Positions 8,262 to 16,121 of a DNA stretch of 22,949 nt are shown in pieces. This DNA is from a virus. How positions within the stretch are numbered: the stretch's first letter is position 1; every line of letters starts with the position of its first letter. Made by a program: the position numbers and the translations under genes. Below the pieces are notes generated by a model. The model was not told the origin of the DNA and made no database searches. It was given only the letters and a program-made list of their open reading frames with translations. Location: the IMG/VR virus record IMGVR_UViG_3300034121_000465, positions 1 through 22,949 of that record, one strand, 5' to 3'.

Positions 8262-11200
8262 CTAAGCAGCAGCAGGCAGCAAGCGCGGCATCATCGCGGC
8301 AATCAGCGCGTTCAACCGGCCTACTTCCGTCTTGAGGTCGTTGATGACGCCCCGGCTGTCCGTGGCGTAGATGGCTGCCTCGACGTTGGTCGTTGCGTCG
8401 ATCAGGCTGGAAAGGCCGGCTGCGTCGGCGCCTGGCGCAGCGCGGCGCAGCGTGTCGGACGTGCTGTTGACGAGCGCCGCATAGCTGGCGCTGGTGCCCT
8501 CGACATCGCGAACCACCGGCAACGCGGACTGCACAACGCGGGCATACTCCGCGATCTCGGCATCGGTGGCGCCGTCCGCGAATGCACGCCCCGCCGCCGT
8601 GATGGACGCTCGCGCAGCCGCAGCGCGCGCGGCAGGGCTAAGGCCGCCAAGCCCGCCGAAGGACAGGCTCTCGAAAAGCCCGCGCGCCGTGCTGTTGCCG
8701 CTGGCCGTGACGCCGGTTGCTGCCGCAGCCTGCCGCGTGATGTTGGCACGCTCAAGCGCCTGCACCTGTTGCAACCGGTCAACCTGCGTCGCCGTGTCGC
8801 CAGCCTGCGAACCGAGTTCCGTCAACGCATCGCGGAGCGCGGTGACTTGCTGCGCAGCGCCAAGGTCGAAGTCGAGCAGCGCGGCTTCTGTGTCCATGCC
8901 CACGGCGCGGAAATACCGGGACGTGATGCCGCCTTGCAGCGCGCCAATCTGCTGGTTCTGCGCGTCGATCAGTTCCTGTTGCTGCTTGCGCTGCGCCGTC
9001 GAAAGGTTGTCGGTTGCCAAGCCAAGATCGCGCGCGCGGATGATGGCGGCGCTGAACGTGTCGTTAACCGCCTTCATGGCGGTATCGAATTGCGTCGCCG
9101 GTTCCGCCGTGGAACCAAGCACCTCATAGACACTTGTGACCCAAGCCGCCGCTTCGACAGCAGATGACACGGAGGTCATGCCGCTGATAGCGCGCATGAC
9201 GTTATCGTTGGCGCTCACAAGGTCGGCCGCGTCGTTGGAGAACGCGGCGAGCGCGCCGGCAATGTCGCGCGGGTTGTCGGACTGCCCCGAGCCGAGCGCG
9301 CCAGCTAGACCGCCTTCGCCGGAAACCTCACGGAACCGCAGGCCAGAGGCGGATAGCTGCGCGTTGAGTTGCGCGGCCTGCTGGCGTGCCTGCGCCAGCA
9401 CAGCTTCGCGCGCGCCGTCCTGCTCGCCCTTGCCGCTGTACCCCGAGACTTCGACCTGGCCTTGCGCGTTGATGCGCAACAGCGCGTCGCCACCTTCAAA
9501 GCCTTTGCCGGGGCCAATCAGCCCGCCAAGCAGCCCGCCGCCAGCGCCGCCGAGCAGCCCGCCAGCAAGCGTGCCAATGCCGGGGATAATGCTGCCGATC
9601 AGCGCGCCGGCCAGGGCGCCGCCGCCCGACCCGAGCATGCCGTTCGTCTGGCGCGCGGGGCTGGTCGCCGTTAGCGCGGACAGCATCGACCCGAGCGCGA
9701 AACCGCCACCGACGCCGCCAAGCGCGCCGCCGATGCTGATCGGGTTCGACGCGAAGCTGTGCGTCGTGCCGATGCCGAACAGGCTACCGCCCTGCGTCAG
9801 CCCAACGCTTTCAGCCAAGCCGCCAAAGCCGCCGCCGGGGAGGAAGCTAGTCAGGCCGCTAAGGATGCCGGCGCCCGAACCCGCGCCGCTCGTGGCGCCA
9901 GTGAAGCCGACAGCGCCAGCCAGTTCGCGAACAAGCGGCTGCATGACCGTGAGCGAAAGCGCCTCAACCGCCGCGCGCCGCAGGATCGAACCGAAACCGG
10001 AGGCGAGCGACTGAAACACGCTCTCGCCACGAACCGCGCCGGCTTCTAAGGCGTTGAAGGTCACATCAGCGAGGCTGTCGCCAAACCGCTGCACCGTCGC
10101 GTCAAGGCGGCGCGCGTTGGCGTCTGCCTCGCGCTGCACTTCGGTCGCGAGGCGTTCCGCTGCGCGCCGTTCGTTCGCCGCGTTGCGATCCGTGATGGTC
10201 TGAATACCAGACATCGGAAACACGGTCTGGTTGGGATTGTCCGCTTGCTCGTAGACAATCGCCTCACGAACCTGACGCAGCCCGGAGGCCGCGCGCGGGG
10301 CGCTATCGGCCAGCCGGCGCAAGGCTTCGTCGCGCTCACGGTCGGCGGCGGCGCGGAGGCGCTGCGCCTCGGCTTCGTCAATGCCGCCCTGCGTCGTGCC
10401 GCGCGCAAGTTGTTCGCCAATCGCAGCAACGGCGCGCGCATGGGTCTCGCGAACGCCGCGCTCACGGTCGTAGGCAGTGCGCAGGGACGCAAGGCCATCA
10501 TCCGCCTGCCGGCGTTGGTTCGTCGCTGCGCGTTCCGCAGCCTGCGCACGCTCGTATTCCGCGCGCGATGCGCCTTCGCGCTCAAGGTTGATGCGGTTTA
10601 GGATCGCCGCTTCAAGAATTTCGTTCTCGCGGGCAACCTGCGCTTGCAGTTCCGCGACGCGGGCTTCCTGCGTGCCGGCCGCCGCCGCCTGCAACCCGCC
10701 TTGGATGCTGCCGCGCCGCGTACCGTTGCGAATGCCCGGCTCGAACAGATTGAGTTGCTGTTCCAGCACACGAAGGCGCGATTGAGACGCGGCTTCGTCA
10801 GCGCGGGCATCCTCAATCGGCGTGCGACCGAGGCCGGCAGAACGCCGAACACCATCAACGGCGGAAGCTGCGGCATTGACGGCGCGCGCGATGGCCTGCG
10901 AAAGCCCTAGCGCCTTATCCAAATCGGCAGCGAACCGCGTCATCGCGGCCCCAAGCGTCTCAAACGCCCGGCCCATCGTGGGCGGCAGCTTCTCGAACTC
11001 GGCGTTGATCTGCTCACCAGCGCGCAGCAAGGCCGGCAACACGCGGTCGGCCGTCAACTGGCCTTCCGAACCCATCTTGCGGAGTTCGCCAACGCTAACG
11101 CCCAACTCGCGCGCCAGCGCAACGGCGAGGTTGGGCATGTTCTCAAGCAGCGAGCGCAGTTCGTCGCCCTGCAACACGCCGGACGCCAGCGCCTGCGCCA

Positions 11201-11789
11201 ACTGGCCAGCAGCGGCGCTCGCTTCCTGTCCGGACGAACCCGCTACCAGCGCCGCGCGCTGTAGGGTCGCGACAAGCTGCAACGCCTGTTCGTTGGTGCC
11301 GCCGACTTCGCGCGTTGCAATCGAGAACCGCTGAAACGCGCCCGCCGTCTCCGCGACACTGACGCCGGTTTGCAGGCTGATCCGATAGAGCCGGTCGTAG
11401 ATGTCAACCGCCGACTGCACCGAACCCGTCGCGCTGGCCAGCCGGCCTAGCGTCGCCGTCATCTCGTCGCCGGCACGCGCAACGCTGGTCGCGGCTAGAG
11501 CAATGCCACCAAGGCCAGCAGCCGCAGCCGCGCCTGCCACGCCGAGAGAGGACAACCCCGCGCCAATGGGGCCTAGGCGGCTTCCCATGGCTTCCAAAGA
11601 CCGCGTTACGTCTTGCGTAACCGTCCCCACCGCCGAGAGGCTGCCGCCCCTCTGGGCGGCGCGCATAGCCGCCGCATCCAGCTTCTTGAGCGCGCTTTCG
11701 CCAACGTCGCCCATGGCGAGCAGGTCACGGCGCAACTGGTCCGCGCCGTTGACGCTCAGTGAAAGGGTAATGGCCCGCGAACCACTCAT
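8262..11789 (-). CDS. tape measure protein
   Basis: The longest gene in the window, 1175 residues. The tape-measure N-terminal domain covers about 78-260 (DEMTATLGRLASATGS, GVSVAETAGAFQRFS, then GVLQGDELRSLLENMPNLAVALARELGVSVGELRKM). A hydrophobic segment at about 78-103 is preceded by charged helix. A long alanine-, arginine- and glutamate-rich helical region follows, then a glycine-rich hydrophobic stretch (FLPGGGFGGLAESVG through LAGGLLGGAGGGLLGGLIGPG) and helical C-terminus. Tape measures span the tail tube, set tail length and are ejected with DNA. At about 0.15 nm per residue the tail would be near 170 nm if uncleaved, an estimate from the family rule. AGGGGAGG lies six bases upstream of the ATG. 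Confidence 0.95.
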   Translation of the reverse strand: MSGSRAITLSLSVNGADQLRRDLLAMGDVGESALKKLDAAAMRAAQRGGSLSAVGTVTQDVTRSLEAMGSRLGPIGAGLSSLGVAGAAAAAGLGGIALAATSVARAGDEMTATLGRLASATGSVQSAVDIYDRLYRISLQTGVSVAETAGAFQRFSIATREVGGTNEQALQLVATLQRAALVAGSSGQEASAAAGQLAQALASGVLQGDELRSLLENMPNLAVALARELGVSVGELRKMGSEGQLTADRVLPALLRAGEQINAEFEKLPPTMGRAFETLGAAMTRFAADLDKALGLSQAIARAVNAAASAVDGVRRSAGLGRTPIEDARADEAASQSRLRVLEQQLNLFEPGIRNGTRRGSIQGGLQAAAAGTQEARVAELQAQVARENEILEAAILNRINLEREGASRAEYERAQAAERAATNQRRQADDGLASLRTAYDRERGVRETHARAVAAIGEQLARGTTQGGIDEAEAQRLRAAADRERDEALRRLADSAPRAASGLRQVREAIVYEQADNPNQTVFPMSGIQTITDRNAANERRAAERLATEVQREADANARRLDATVQRFGDSLADVTFNALEAGAVRGESVFQSLASGFGSILRRAAVEALSLTVMQPLVRELAGAVGFTGATSGAGSGAGILSGLTSFLPGGGFGGLAESVGLTQGGSLFGIGTTHSFASNPISIGGALGGVGGGFALGSMLSALTATSPARQTNGMLGSGGGALAGALIGSIIPGIGTLAGGLLGGAGGGLLGGLIGPGKGFEGGDALLRINAQGQVEVSGYSGKGEQDGAREAVLAQARQQAAQLNAQLSASGLRFREVSGEGGLAGALGSGQSDNPRDIAGALAAFSNDAADLVSANDNVMRAISGMTSVSSAVEAAAWVTSVYEVLGSTAEPATQFDTAMKAVNDTFSAAIIRARDLGLATDNLSTAQRKQQQELIDAQNQQIGALQGGITSRYFRAVGMDTEAALLDFDLGAAQQVTALRDALTELGSQAGDTATQVDRLQQVQALERANITRQAAAATGVTASGNSTARGLFESLSFGGLGGLSPAARAAAARASITAAGRAFADGATDAEIAEYARVVQSALPVVRDVEGTSASYAALVNSTSDTLRRAAPGADAAGLSSLIDATTNVEAAIYATDSRGVINDLKTEVGRLNALIAAMMPRLLPAAA

Positions 11790-11822
11790 GCGCCGCCTCC
11801 CCTCTCGATACGAAACGTGATG

Positions 11823-12577
11823 TCAGTCTTCCGGCTTGCGCTCAGACGCCCCAAGCCGGACGCCCTGCGCCGCAGCCGCCACCAGCGAGGCCGCTAGAGG
11901 CGCCTGGACGCCTTGCGCCCGCGCCATGGCTAGTGCCCCCGCAACGTCGAGTTCCGCGCCCGCCATGCCGCCCCGTAGGCACGCCATGACGGCACTCAGG
12001 ACGGCAGCGCCGTCCGGTGTCTCAGGCGCGTTGACTACAGCGGGGCAGGAGCCGCATCGCTCTTGGCTTTGCCCTTCGACGCCGGGCCAGCGGGGGGCGC
12101 CGGGGCACCCCGTGCAGCCTCGCTCGCCTCCGGAGAGGCGCCAGCGGAGGAGGCTGCGGAGTCGTTTCCCTCCGCGACCTGTTCCGCCAGGCTGCGGCCA
12201 TAGGCGGTGCGGAACGCCGGGCCGAGGTCCGGATGTTCGGCCATGGCTTCCGTAGCCGCCGGCGTCACCGGCAGCGGTTGGCCGTCATCCCCGTTGATGC
12301 CTTCCCACCGCTTGATAGCGTAGCGAGCGAGCGCGGAGATGTAGAACTGCGCGAACTGCCCATCCAGCCAAGCCGCGTTGGCGCCGTTCGGGCCGAGCGG
12401 GTCCATGGGATGGCCGGTCTTCTCTGCCGCCTCGGCTTCCACGATTAGCGCCGCCGTGCGCTTCTGCGCCTCGGCCTGCGCTGCGGAGTTGATGACGGTC
12501 GTGAGCGGCCGAACTTCGACCTTCACGCCGTAAGGCAGCACCAGCCATTGCGGCTGGCGGTTGAGGTTGAGCTTCAT
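11823..12577 (-). CDS. tail assembly chaperone GT, predicted -1 frameshift product
   Basis: Predicted fusion of 251 residues: the first 138 codons of the G gene, a -1 slip on GGGAAAC at 12170-12164, then 113 codons in the -1 frame to the TGA at 11823-11825. The -1 frame has no stop between the slip site and that TGA. Past the G stop the extra frame reads like real protein (DGAAVLSAVMACLRGGMAGAELDVAGALAMARAQGVQAPLAASL), and its nearest ATG (11987) would give only 54 residues and cut into that coding-like part. In lambda-like siphophages the G and GT products bind the tape measure and tail tube during assembly, and GT is made by exactly this slip. The stretch right after the slip is unusually rich in R, C and W, as expected of a dual-coded linker. 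Confidence 0.75.
12035..12577 (-). CDS. tail assembly chaperone G
   Basis: A 180-residue protein between tail tube and tape measure genes, the usual place for the G chaperone. It opens with MKLNLNRQPQWLVLPYGVKVEVRPLTT, a beta-hairpin-like start typical of phage tail assembly chaperones, followed by helices (INSAAQAEAQKRTAALIVEAEAAEK, WLDGQFAQFYISALARYAIKRW) that include a small domain ending at about residue 138. The last 42 residues are an A/S/P/G/K linker and overlap the frameshifted T reading frame. AAGGA lies about ten bases before the ATG. The 0-frame stop is the TAG at 12035-12037. The role comes from position, length and the accompanying frameshift signal more than from a sharp sequence motif. 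Confidence 0.8.
   Translation of the reverse strand: MKLNLNRQPQWLVLPYGVKVEVRPLTTVINSAAQAEAQKRTAALIVEAEAAEKTGHPMDPLGPNGANAAWLDGQFAQFYISALARYAIKRWEGINGDDGQPLPVTPAATEAMAEHPDLGPAFRTAYGRSLAEQVAEGNDSAASSAGASPEASEAARGAPAPPAGPASKGKAKSDAAPAPL
12114..12170 (-). promoter_or_regulatory. -1 programmed ribosomal frameshift signal
   Basis: GGGAAAC at 12170-12164 is a canonical X-XXY-YYZ heptamer and lies in the correct phase (GAG GGA AAC, codons 137-138). It is one base different from lambda's GGGAAAG. A six-nucleotide spacer (12163-12158) leads to an 8-bp stem, GCAGCCTC (12157-12150) with GAGGCTGC (12121-12114). This encloses a 6-bp hairpin, CGCCTC (12140-12135) and GAGGCG (12130-12125), with a TCCG loop of the stable UNCG type. 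Slip site, spacing and structure together match known G/GT signals. Confidence 0.75.
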
Positions 12578-12591
12578 GGCTGGGGTTGTCC

Positions 12592-13557
12592 TTACGAAGC
12601 CGAGTAGGACGCGATCTGGTTTTTGACGGTGGCCTGCATGACGCCCGTGGACGAATGCGGCCCCGCGACCCAGCGGAAGGTCTGCGTGATGCCACGCGGC
12701 CCGCTGATCGGCGCGCCCTGAGGCGTGATGTAAGTCCGGCCGAAGTTGAAGACGATTGACGTGTTGGCGTCGATGGTCCAGCCGTAGGTGATGGCGGCCG
12801 GCGACTGCGTGGCAACCGCCGCATCGTAGAGCGTGATGGTCTCAAACCGCGACGTGAACGTCCCGGACGCCGCAGCAAGGCCAAAGTCGATGTCTTCCAT
12901 GAGGTAGTCGCCACGCACGGCGGCAACCATCTCCATGTCGTTGGTAAAGGTGAAGTCGCACGACGTGATGCCGGCGAGCGTCGATCCGCTGCGGGTCAAC
13001 ACGCCCTGCGCGTTGAAGTAGCGCGCGAAGGACGTGACAACCGCCGTGCCCGCGCCCGTGCTGGCATTGGAAACCTGAGACAGCCCCATCAGGCCAACCG
13101 TCGCCTGCGCGGCGCCGTCCGGGCCGAGCGACACGCGAAGCGTGTTCGCGCGGACGCCAGCGGTGCGGATGAAAGCGTCGGTCGCAAGGTCCGCGTGCGC
13201 CACTTCCATGGAGTTGGACGGCAGCGCCGCAGATCCGGACGTGAAGACGTGCGTGTAGTTGGTGCTGCCCGAAGTGGACGGCGCGCCGCACAGCAGCCGC
13301 ATCCACCGCGCGAAATGCACCGTGTCCAGCGGAACCACAACGTCGCCCTCGACGCGGATCAGGCCGAAGAACGGATCTGCGCTGTCGCGGTTTGCGACGG
13401 CAGAGAGCAGCGCGTCTTGATCCAGGCCCTGCGTCTTGCTCATGTTGATCGAGAAGAAGGGCACTTGGTTGTAGTTCACCGACCCAACGAACGTGCCGGC
13501 GGTGACTTCGGGATACATGCGCAGCTTTGCATTGCTGCCTTGAGCTACGACGCCCAT
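12592..13557 (-). CDS. tail tube (major tail) protein
   Basis: A 321-residue protein with the pattern of the phage tail tube family: an N-terminal segment MGVVAQGSNAKLRMYPEVTAGTF, then VPFFSINMSKTQGLDQDALLSAVANRDSADPFFGLIRVEGDVVVPLD, and a C-terminal beta-rich domain ending QATVKNQIASYSAS. Tube proteins stack as hexameric rings around the tape measure to form the DNA channel. Position between the tail terminator and the G chaperone fits. AGGAG is ten bases upstream of the ATG. Length and composition are normal for the family, and no extra Ig-like domain is seen. Confidence 0.85.
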   Translation of the reverse strand: MGVVAQGSNAKLRMYPEVTAGTFVGSVNYNQVPFFSINMSKTQGLDQDALLSAVANRDSADPFFGLIRVEGDVVVPLDTVHFARWMRLLCGAPSTSGSTNYTHVFTSGSAALPSNSMEVAHADLATDAFIRTAGVRANTLRVSLGPDGAAQATVGLMGLSQVSNASTGAGTAVVTSFARYFNAQGVLTRSGSTLAGITSCDFTFTNDMEMVAAVRGDYLMEDIDFGLAAASGTFTSRFETITLYDAAVATQSPAAITYGWTIDANTSIVFNFGRTYITPQGAPISGPRGITQTFRWVAGPHSSTGVMQATVKNQIASYSAS

Positions 13558-13598
13558 TGCCTGCTACTCCTGATTGTTGGGGTTGCGGCAGGGCCGCG

Positions 13599-14045
13599 TT
13601 ACGGGTTGTCCGTGTAGTAGGACCACGAGAAAACGAACGTCGTCGCGCCATACGCGCGGTTATAGATCGGCGCATCCGGCGCGCCGTCGTAGATGCCCCG
13701 GCCGTACTGCGCCGCGTCTGGCGTCCAGCCGATCAACGACGCGAACAGCGCATCCCTCGCGTTCAACAGCCGCTCGCTTGCATCCTGCCCGGTCTGGTCG
13801 GTCGTGCCGCTCACGATGACGGTGATCGAGAACGTCGTCTCAATCTGGTCGCTCATCGTGTCTAGCTCTTGGTCGTCGGCCGGCGCATCGCCTTCCCACA
13901 CGACATAGGCGCAAGGCACGGCAAGCCCAGCCTTCGCCTCGACCAGCTTATCAAGCGCATCGTCGCGCCCAATCAGCCCGGCAACACGCGTGCTGAAGAA
14001 CGTGCAATCCGTCCGCAGCCGCTCAATGATCGCAGCGGGGCGCAT
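13599..14045 (-). CDS. tail terminator (gp37/gpU-type) protein
   Basis: A 148-residue protein between the gp10-type neck protein and the tail tube. It has an N-terminal helical part (IIERLRTDCTFFSTRVAGLIGRDDALDKL) and a strand PCAYVVWEGDAPADD. A central beta-strand TFSITVIVSGTTDQTGQDASERLLNARDALFASLIGWTPD and a final strand TTFVFSWSYYTDNP complete the alpha-beta pattern seen in tail terminators of the Mu gp37/lambda gpU kind. These cap the finished tube and dock it on the head. The start overlaps the gp10-type stop as TAATG. Confidence 0.65.
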   Translation of the reverse strand: MRPAAIIERLRTDCTFFSTRVAGLIGRDDALDKLVEAKAGLAVPCAYVVWEGDAPADDQELDTMSDQIETTFSITVIVSGTTDQTGQDASERLLNARDALFASLIGWTPDAAQYGRGIYDGAPDAPIYNRAYGATTFVFSWSYYTDNP

Positions 14046-14659
14046 TACCGTCCGAACCCTGCAACGGCGGCAGCAACCCGCGCCTCAAGGTCTCGCGTCA
14101 ACCGAGCCTGCAACGGCGTAAACACAGGACGAGGCGCCAGCGAGCCGGCAGACGCACGCGCAACCGCGCGCTGCTTCCGCGACTTGCCGTTGACCAGCTT
14201 CGCGCGGCGCGTCACGCGCGGCTTGGTGCCAAACTCCAAAAAGTGCCGATAGAACGCCGTCCCGCGATCCGCAAACACGCGCGCCGAGAAGGCATTGCCA
14301 CGCCCGCCGACCTTGGTTCGGATGGCGCGGAGCATTGTGCCCGTAGCAACCGCAGGAGCCTCGCCAGGCGCCGAGGCGGTGTAGTTGGCTACGCTTGCCC
14401 GCGCCGCCGCTACAACCCGCCCTGTGCGCGTCTGGTTGCCAATGGTGACGGTCTTCCGTACTTGCTTATAGACTGAACGCCCCGCGCGCTTGGCGTAACG
14501 GCGGCCCTTCTTGCTGGATCGCAGTTCGCCGAGCAGCTTCGTCCGATACTCGCGCGCGAGGTCGCGGATGGACTGCCGGATCGCCTGATCCAGCTTTCCC
14601 TGCGCAATCTTGAGGTCAAGGAACGCCGTGCGGCCGGCGGTAATGCGCATGTCGATCAT
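14045..14659 (-). CDS. HK97 gp10-family head-tail/neck protein
   Basis: A 204-residue basic protein with the family's landmarks: SAPGEAPAVATGTMLRAIRTKVGG in the middle, then AFYRHFLEFGTKPR and RPVFTPLQARLTRDLEARVAAAV at the end. HK97 gp10-type proteins take part in joining head and tail. The N-terminus is a long charged helix with KKGRRYAKRAGRS, more basic than usual. The start forms an ATGA overlap with the head-closure gene, and the stop overlaps the tail terminator start. The family call is strong; the exact position in the neck is inferred. Confidence 0.8.
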   Translation of the reverse strand: MIDMRITAGRTAFLDLKIAQGKLDQAIRQSIRDLAREYRTKLLGELRSSKKGRRYAKRAGRSVYKQVRKTVTIGNQTRTGRVVAAARASVANYTASAPGEAPAVATGTMLRAIRTKVGGRGNAFSARVFADRGTAFYRHFLEFGTKPRVTRRAKLVNGKSRKQRAVARASAGSLAPRPVFTPLQARLTRDLEARVAAAVAGFGR

Positions 14660-14988
14660 GCCACAACCTCCGGCGCCAGTTCCGTCGCGAACACGTCGAG
14701 ATAGCGCCGCCGGTTGTCGGGATCGCGAACGCCCCGGACAATCCAGCGCCGCCCGCCTTCCGCGCTCACATGGTCAAAGTCAGTCCGCGCGCGCCACCGA
14801 ATGCGGATGACGTGCGTCGCCGCGTCGCTGGTCTGCAACGCCTCGGCATAGGCGCCCTCGCGGACGCCGCGCAACTCGCCCCACACATTCTCAACGACCG
14901 TGTAGGTAACGGTCATCCCCGTTGCGCCAGTCGGCGCCTGCGCCTGCGCCTCAAGCGTCAGGTAGTCGCGAAGCCGGCCGGCGGGCAT
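14656..14988 (-). CDS. head-tail adaptor (head closure) protein
   Basis: A 110-residue protein. It shows the head-tail joining family pattern: an N-terminal MPAGRLRDYLTLEAQAQ that introduces a beta-barrel, VENVWGELRGVREGAYAEALQ, then THVIRIRWRARTDFDHV and RRWIVRGVRDPDNRRRYLDVFATEL. Members such as SPP1 gp16 close the packaged head and contact the tail. It starts one base after the connector gene stop with no strong Shine-Dalgarno sequence, suggesting coupled translation. Confidence 0.85.
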   Translation of the reverse strand: MPAGRLRDYLTLEAQAQAPTGATGMTVTYTVVENVWGELRGVREGAYAEALQTSDAATHVIRIRWRARTDFDHVSAEGGRRWIVRGVRDPDNRRRYLDVFATELAPEVVA

Positions 14989-14989
14989 A

Positions 14990-15580
14990 CTAGATGGTCC
15001 ACACGCGGTAAGGATCGAGCAGCCGCTTTACCGCCGGAATTTCCGTCAACGGACGTTCCGCCGAAGCCTCGCGGTTTTCGTACAACTCGCCCACAATCAG
15101 AAGCATCGCCGCACGCAGGGCCGCCGGGACGTTCGCCGCGCTCACATAGCCCGCCGAGAACGTCACCCGCACGGCGTCAACCGTGTCCGGCTGCGTTTCC
15201 GGCCAGTTCTCGCCGTATGCCGGTGCCAGGTAGCCCGGCTGCGCGTGCGCACCCGATGGCGTCGCCACCTGATACAGCGCGCCCGAAATCGTCTCCGCTT
15301 CGCCGTCCGCGTTCGTTATGGCAAGCGCCGTCACGGACACGAGCGGCGGCTTCGGCAGCATGATCGGACCGTTGTCCGCCGGAAACTCAGGCATCGTGAT
15401 CTGCCAGGTCTGCGGCATCAGGACGCGCCCCGTGTGCGCCTCGACGCTCTCGCGCGCGGCCTGCAAATACGCCGCGATGATCGCCGCGTCGGTGCCATCG
15501 ACAGGCGCGCGAATATGCGCCTGCACGTCCGTGAGCGAGACAGGCTCGCTCGTGGGCGCGGTGATTAGCCGAAGGTCCAT
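14990..15580 (-). CDS. gp6-like head-tail connector protein
   Basis: A 196-residue protein from the ATG at 15580. A longer in-frame reading to 15682 is rejected because its first 34 residues are arginine-rich and read like a frame shadow of the upstream gene. The sequence MDLRLITAPTSEPVSLTDVQAHIRAP, then AAIIAAYLQAARESVEAHTGRVLMPQTW and a C-terminal ALRAAMLLIVGELYENREA, matches the helical gp6-type connector (phiE125 gp8/HK97 gp6-like) that sits under the portal. No clear Shine-Dalgarno sequence precedes the start; a strong hairpin is there instead (see separate entry). Confidence 0.8.
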   Translation of the reverse strand: MDLRLITAPTSEPVSLTDVQAHIRAPVDGTDAAIIAAYLQAARESVEAHTGRVLMPQTWQITMPEFPADNGPIMLPKPPLVSVTALAITNADGEAETISGALYQVATPSGAHAQPGYLAPAYGENWPETQPDTVDAVRVTFSAGYVSAANVPAALRAAMLLIVGELYENREASAERPLTEIPAVKRLLDPYRVWTI

Positions 15581-15588
15581 GATGGTGC

Positions 15589-15612
15589 GGAGGCGGCCCG
15601 AAAGCCGCCCCC
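15589..15612 (-). other. stem-loop just upstream of connector start
   Basis: In the 40-base gap, GGGGGCGGC (15612-15604) pairs with GCCGCCTCC (15597-15589) around the loop TTTCGG. That is nine pairs with one G-U wobble. It ends eight bases before the connector ATG and has no following T-run, so it is not a terminator. It occupies the place where a ribosome binding site would be expected. Confidence 0.5.
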
Positions 15613-15620
15613 TACTCCCG

Positions 15621-16049
15621 TCAGATCGGCGGGTTGGCGGTCGGCAGGATCGCCGGATTGGCCAGCAGCGCGATAGCCGCAACGAAGATGTTGCCGCTGT
15701 CGTTGCCGCTCGGCGTGATCGTCAGCCGCACATATCGCTTGGTGCCGCTGTAGCCGATCTTGCGGGTTTCCGTGTCGTCGGCGAAGGTGAAGCCGGCGAG
15801 CGCATAGGTGCCCACCAGATCGGCCGCCGCGACGGCATTGGACCCGCTCATGCCGCTATCGTCGCTTTCGTCCATCGTAACGGCGAAAGTCGCGTTCGCG
15901 TCGGTGTTCGTGCCCGTCACGATCAGCCACGTCAGGCTGTCATAGCCCTTCGTGTCGATGATGCTGGAAACGATGGCTGTGTTGTCGGTCCGCGCCGCAA
16001 CCGGCGGGATCGCCGAAAGCGGGTGGATGTTGTTCATCATGTCGCGCAT
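15621..16049 (-). CDS. conserved phage head protein, function unknown
   Basis: A 142-residue, beta-rich, acidic protein. Its layout is familiar by eye from HK97-like phages of alphaproteobacteria: an opening MRDMMNNIHPLSAIPPVAARTDNTAIVSSIID, a central DSLTWLIVTGTNTDANATFAV and a late KIGYSGTKRYVRLTITPSGNDSG. It is always small and near the capsid gene. I infer a possible capsid decoration or head-completion role from size, composition and location only. GGAG stands ten bases before the ATG, just after the T-run of a terminator. If that terminator is efficient, this gene and all genes after it are expressed less than the capsid gene. Confidence 0.6.
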   Translation of the reverse strand: MRDMMNNIHPLSAIPPVAARTDNTAIVSSIIDTKGYDSLTWLIVTGTNTDANATFAVTMDESDDSGMSGSNAVAAADLVGTYALAGFTFADDTETRKIGYSGTKRYVRLTITPSGNDSGNIFVAAIALLANPAILPTANPPI

Positions 16050-16063
16050 TTGAAACTCACTCC

Positions 16064-16083
16064 AAAAACTCCGCTTGCGGAGT
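16064..16083 (-). terminator. intrinsic terminator after HNH gene
   Basis: In the transcript the stem ACTCCG (16083-16078) pairs with CGGAGT (16073-16068), loop CAAG, and continues into five T residues (16068-16064). It lies between the HNH stop and the next gene, inside an otherwise gapless structural operon. A further small hairpin, GCGCC (16102-16098) and GGCGC (16093-16089) with a GCGA (GNRA) loop, lies just upstream. Confidence 0.65.
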
Positions 16084-16121
16084 GGTTAGCGCCTCGCGGC
16101 GCCGGGAACGCGGCGACCTTT

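Noticed and set aside
8175-10014. Long plus-strand ORFs opposite the tape measure gene
   Set aside because: Antisense shadows with low-complexity R/A/P/S content; one is almost a plain reflection of the glycine-rich region.
13585-13597. Small hairpin (GCGGC/GCCGC) in the gap before the tail tube gene
   Set aside because: Five pairs with a three-base loop and no T-run; expected by chance in such GC-rich sequence.
15581-15682. In-frame N-terminal extension of the connector protein by 34 residues
   Set aside because: The extension is R/S-rich, overlaps the upstream gene and hairpin, and the family begins at the MDLRLITAPT position.
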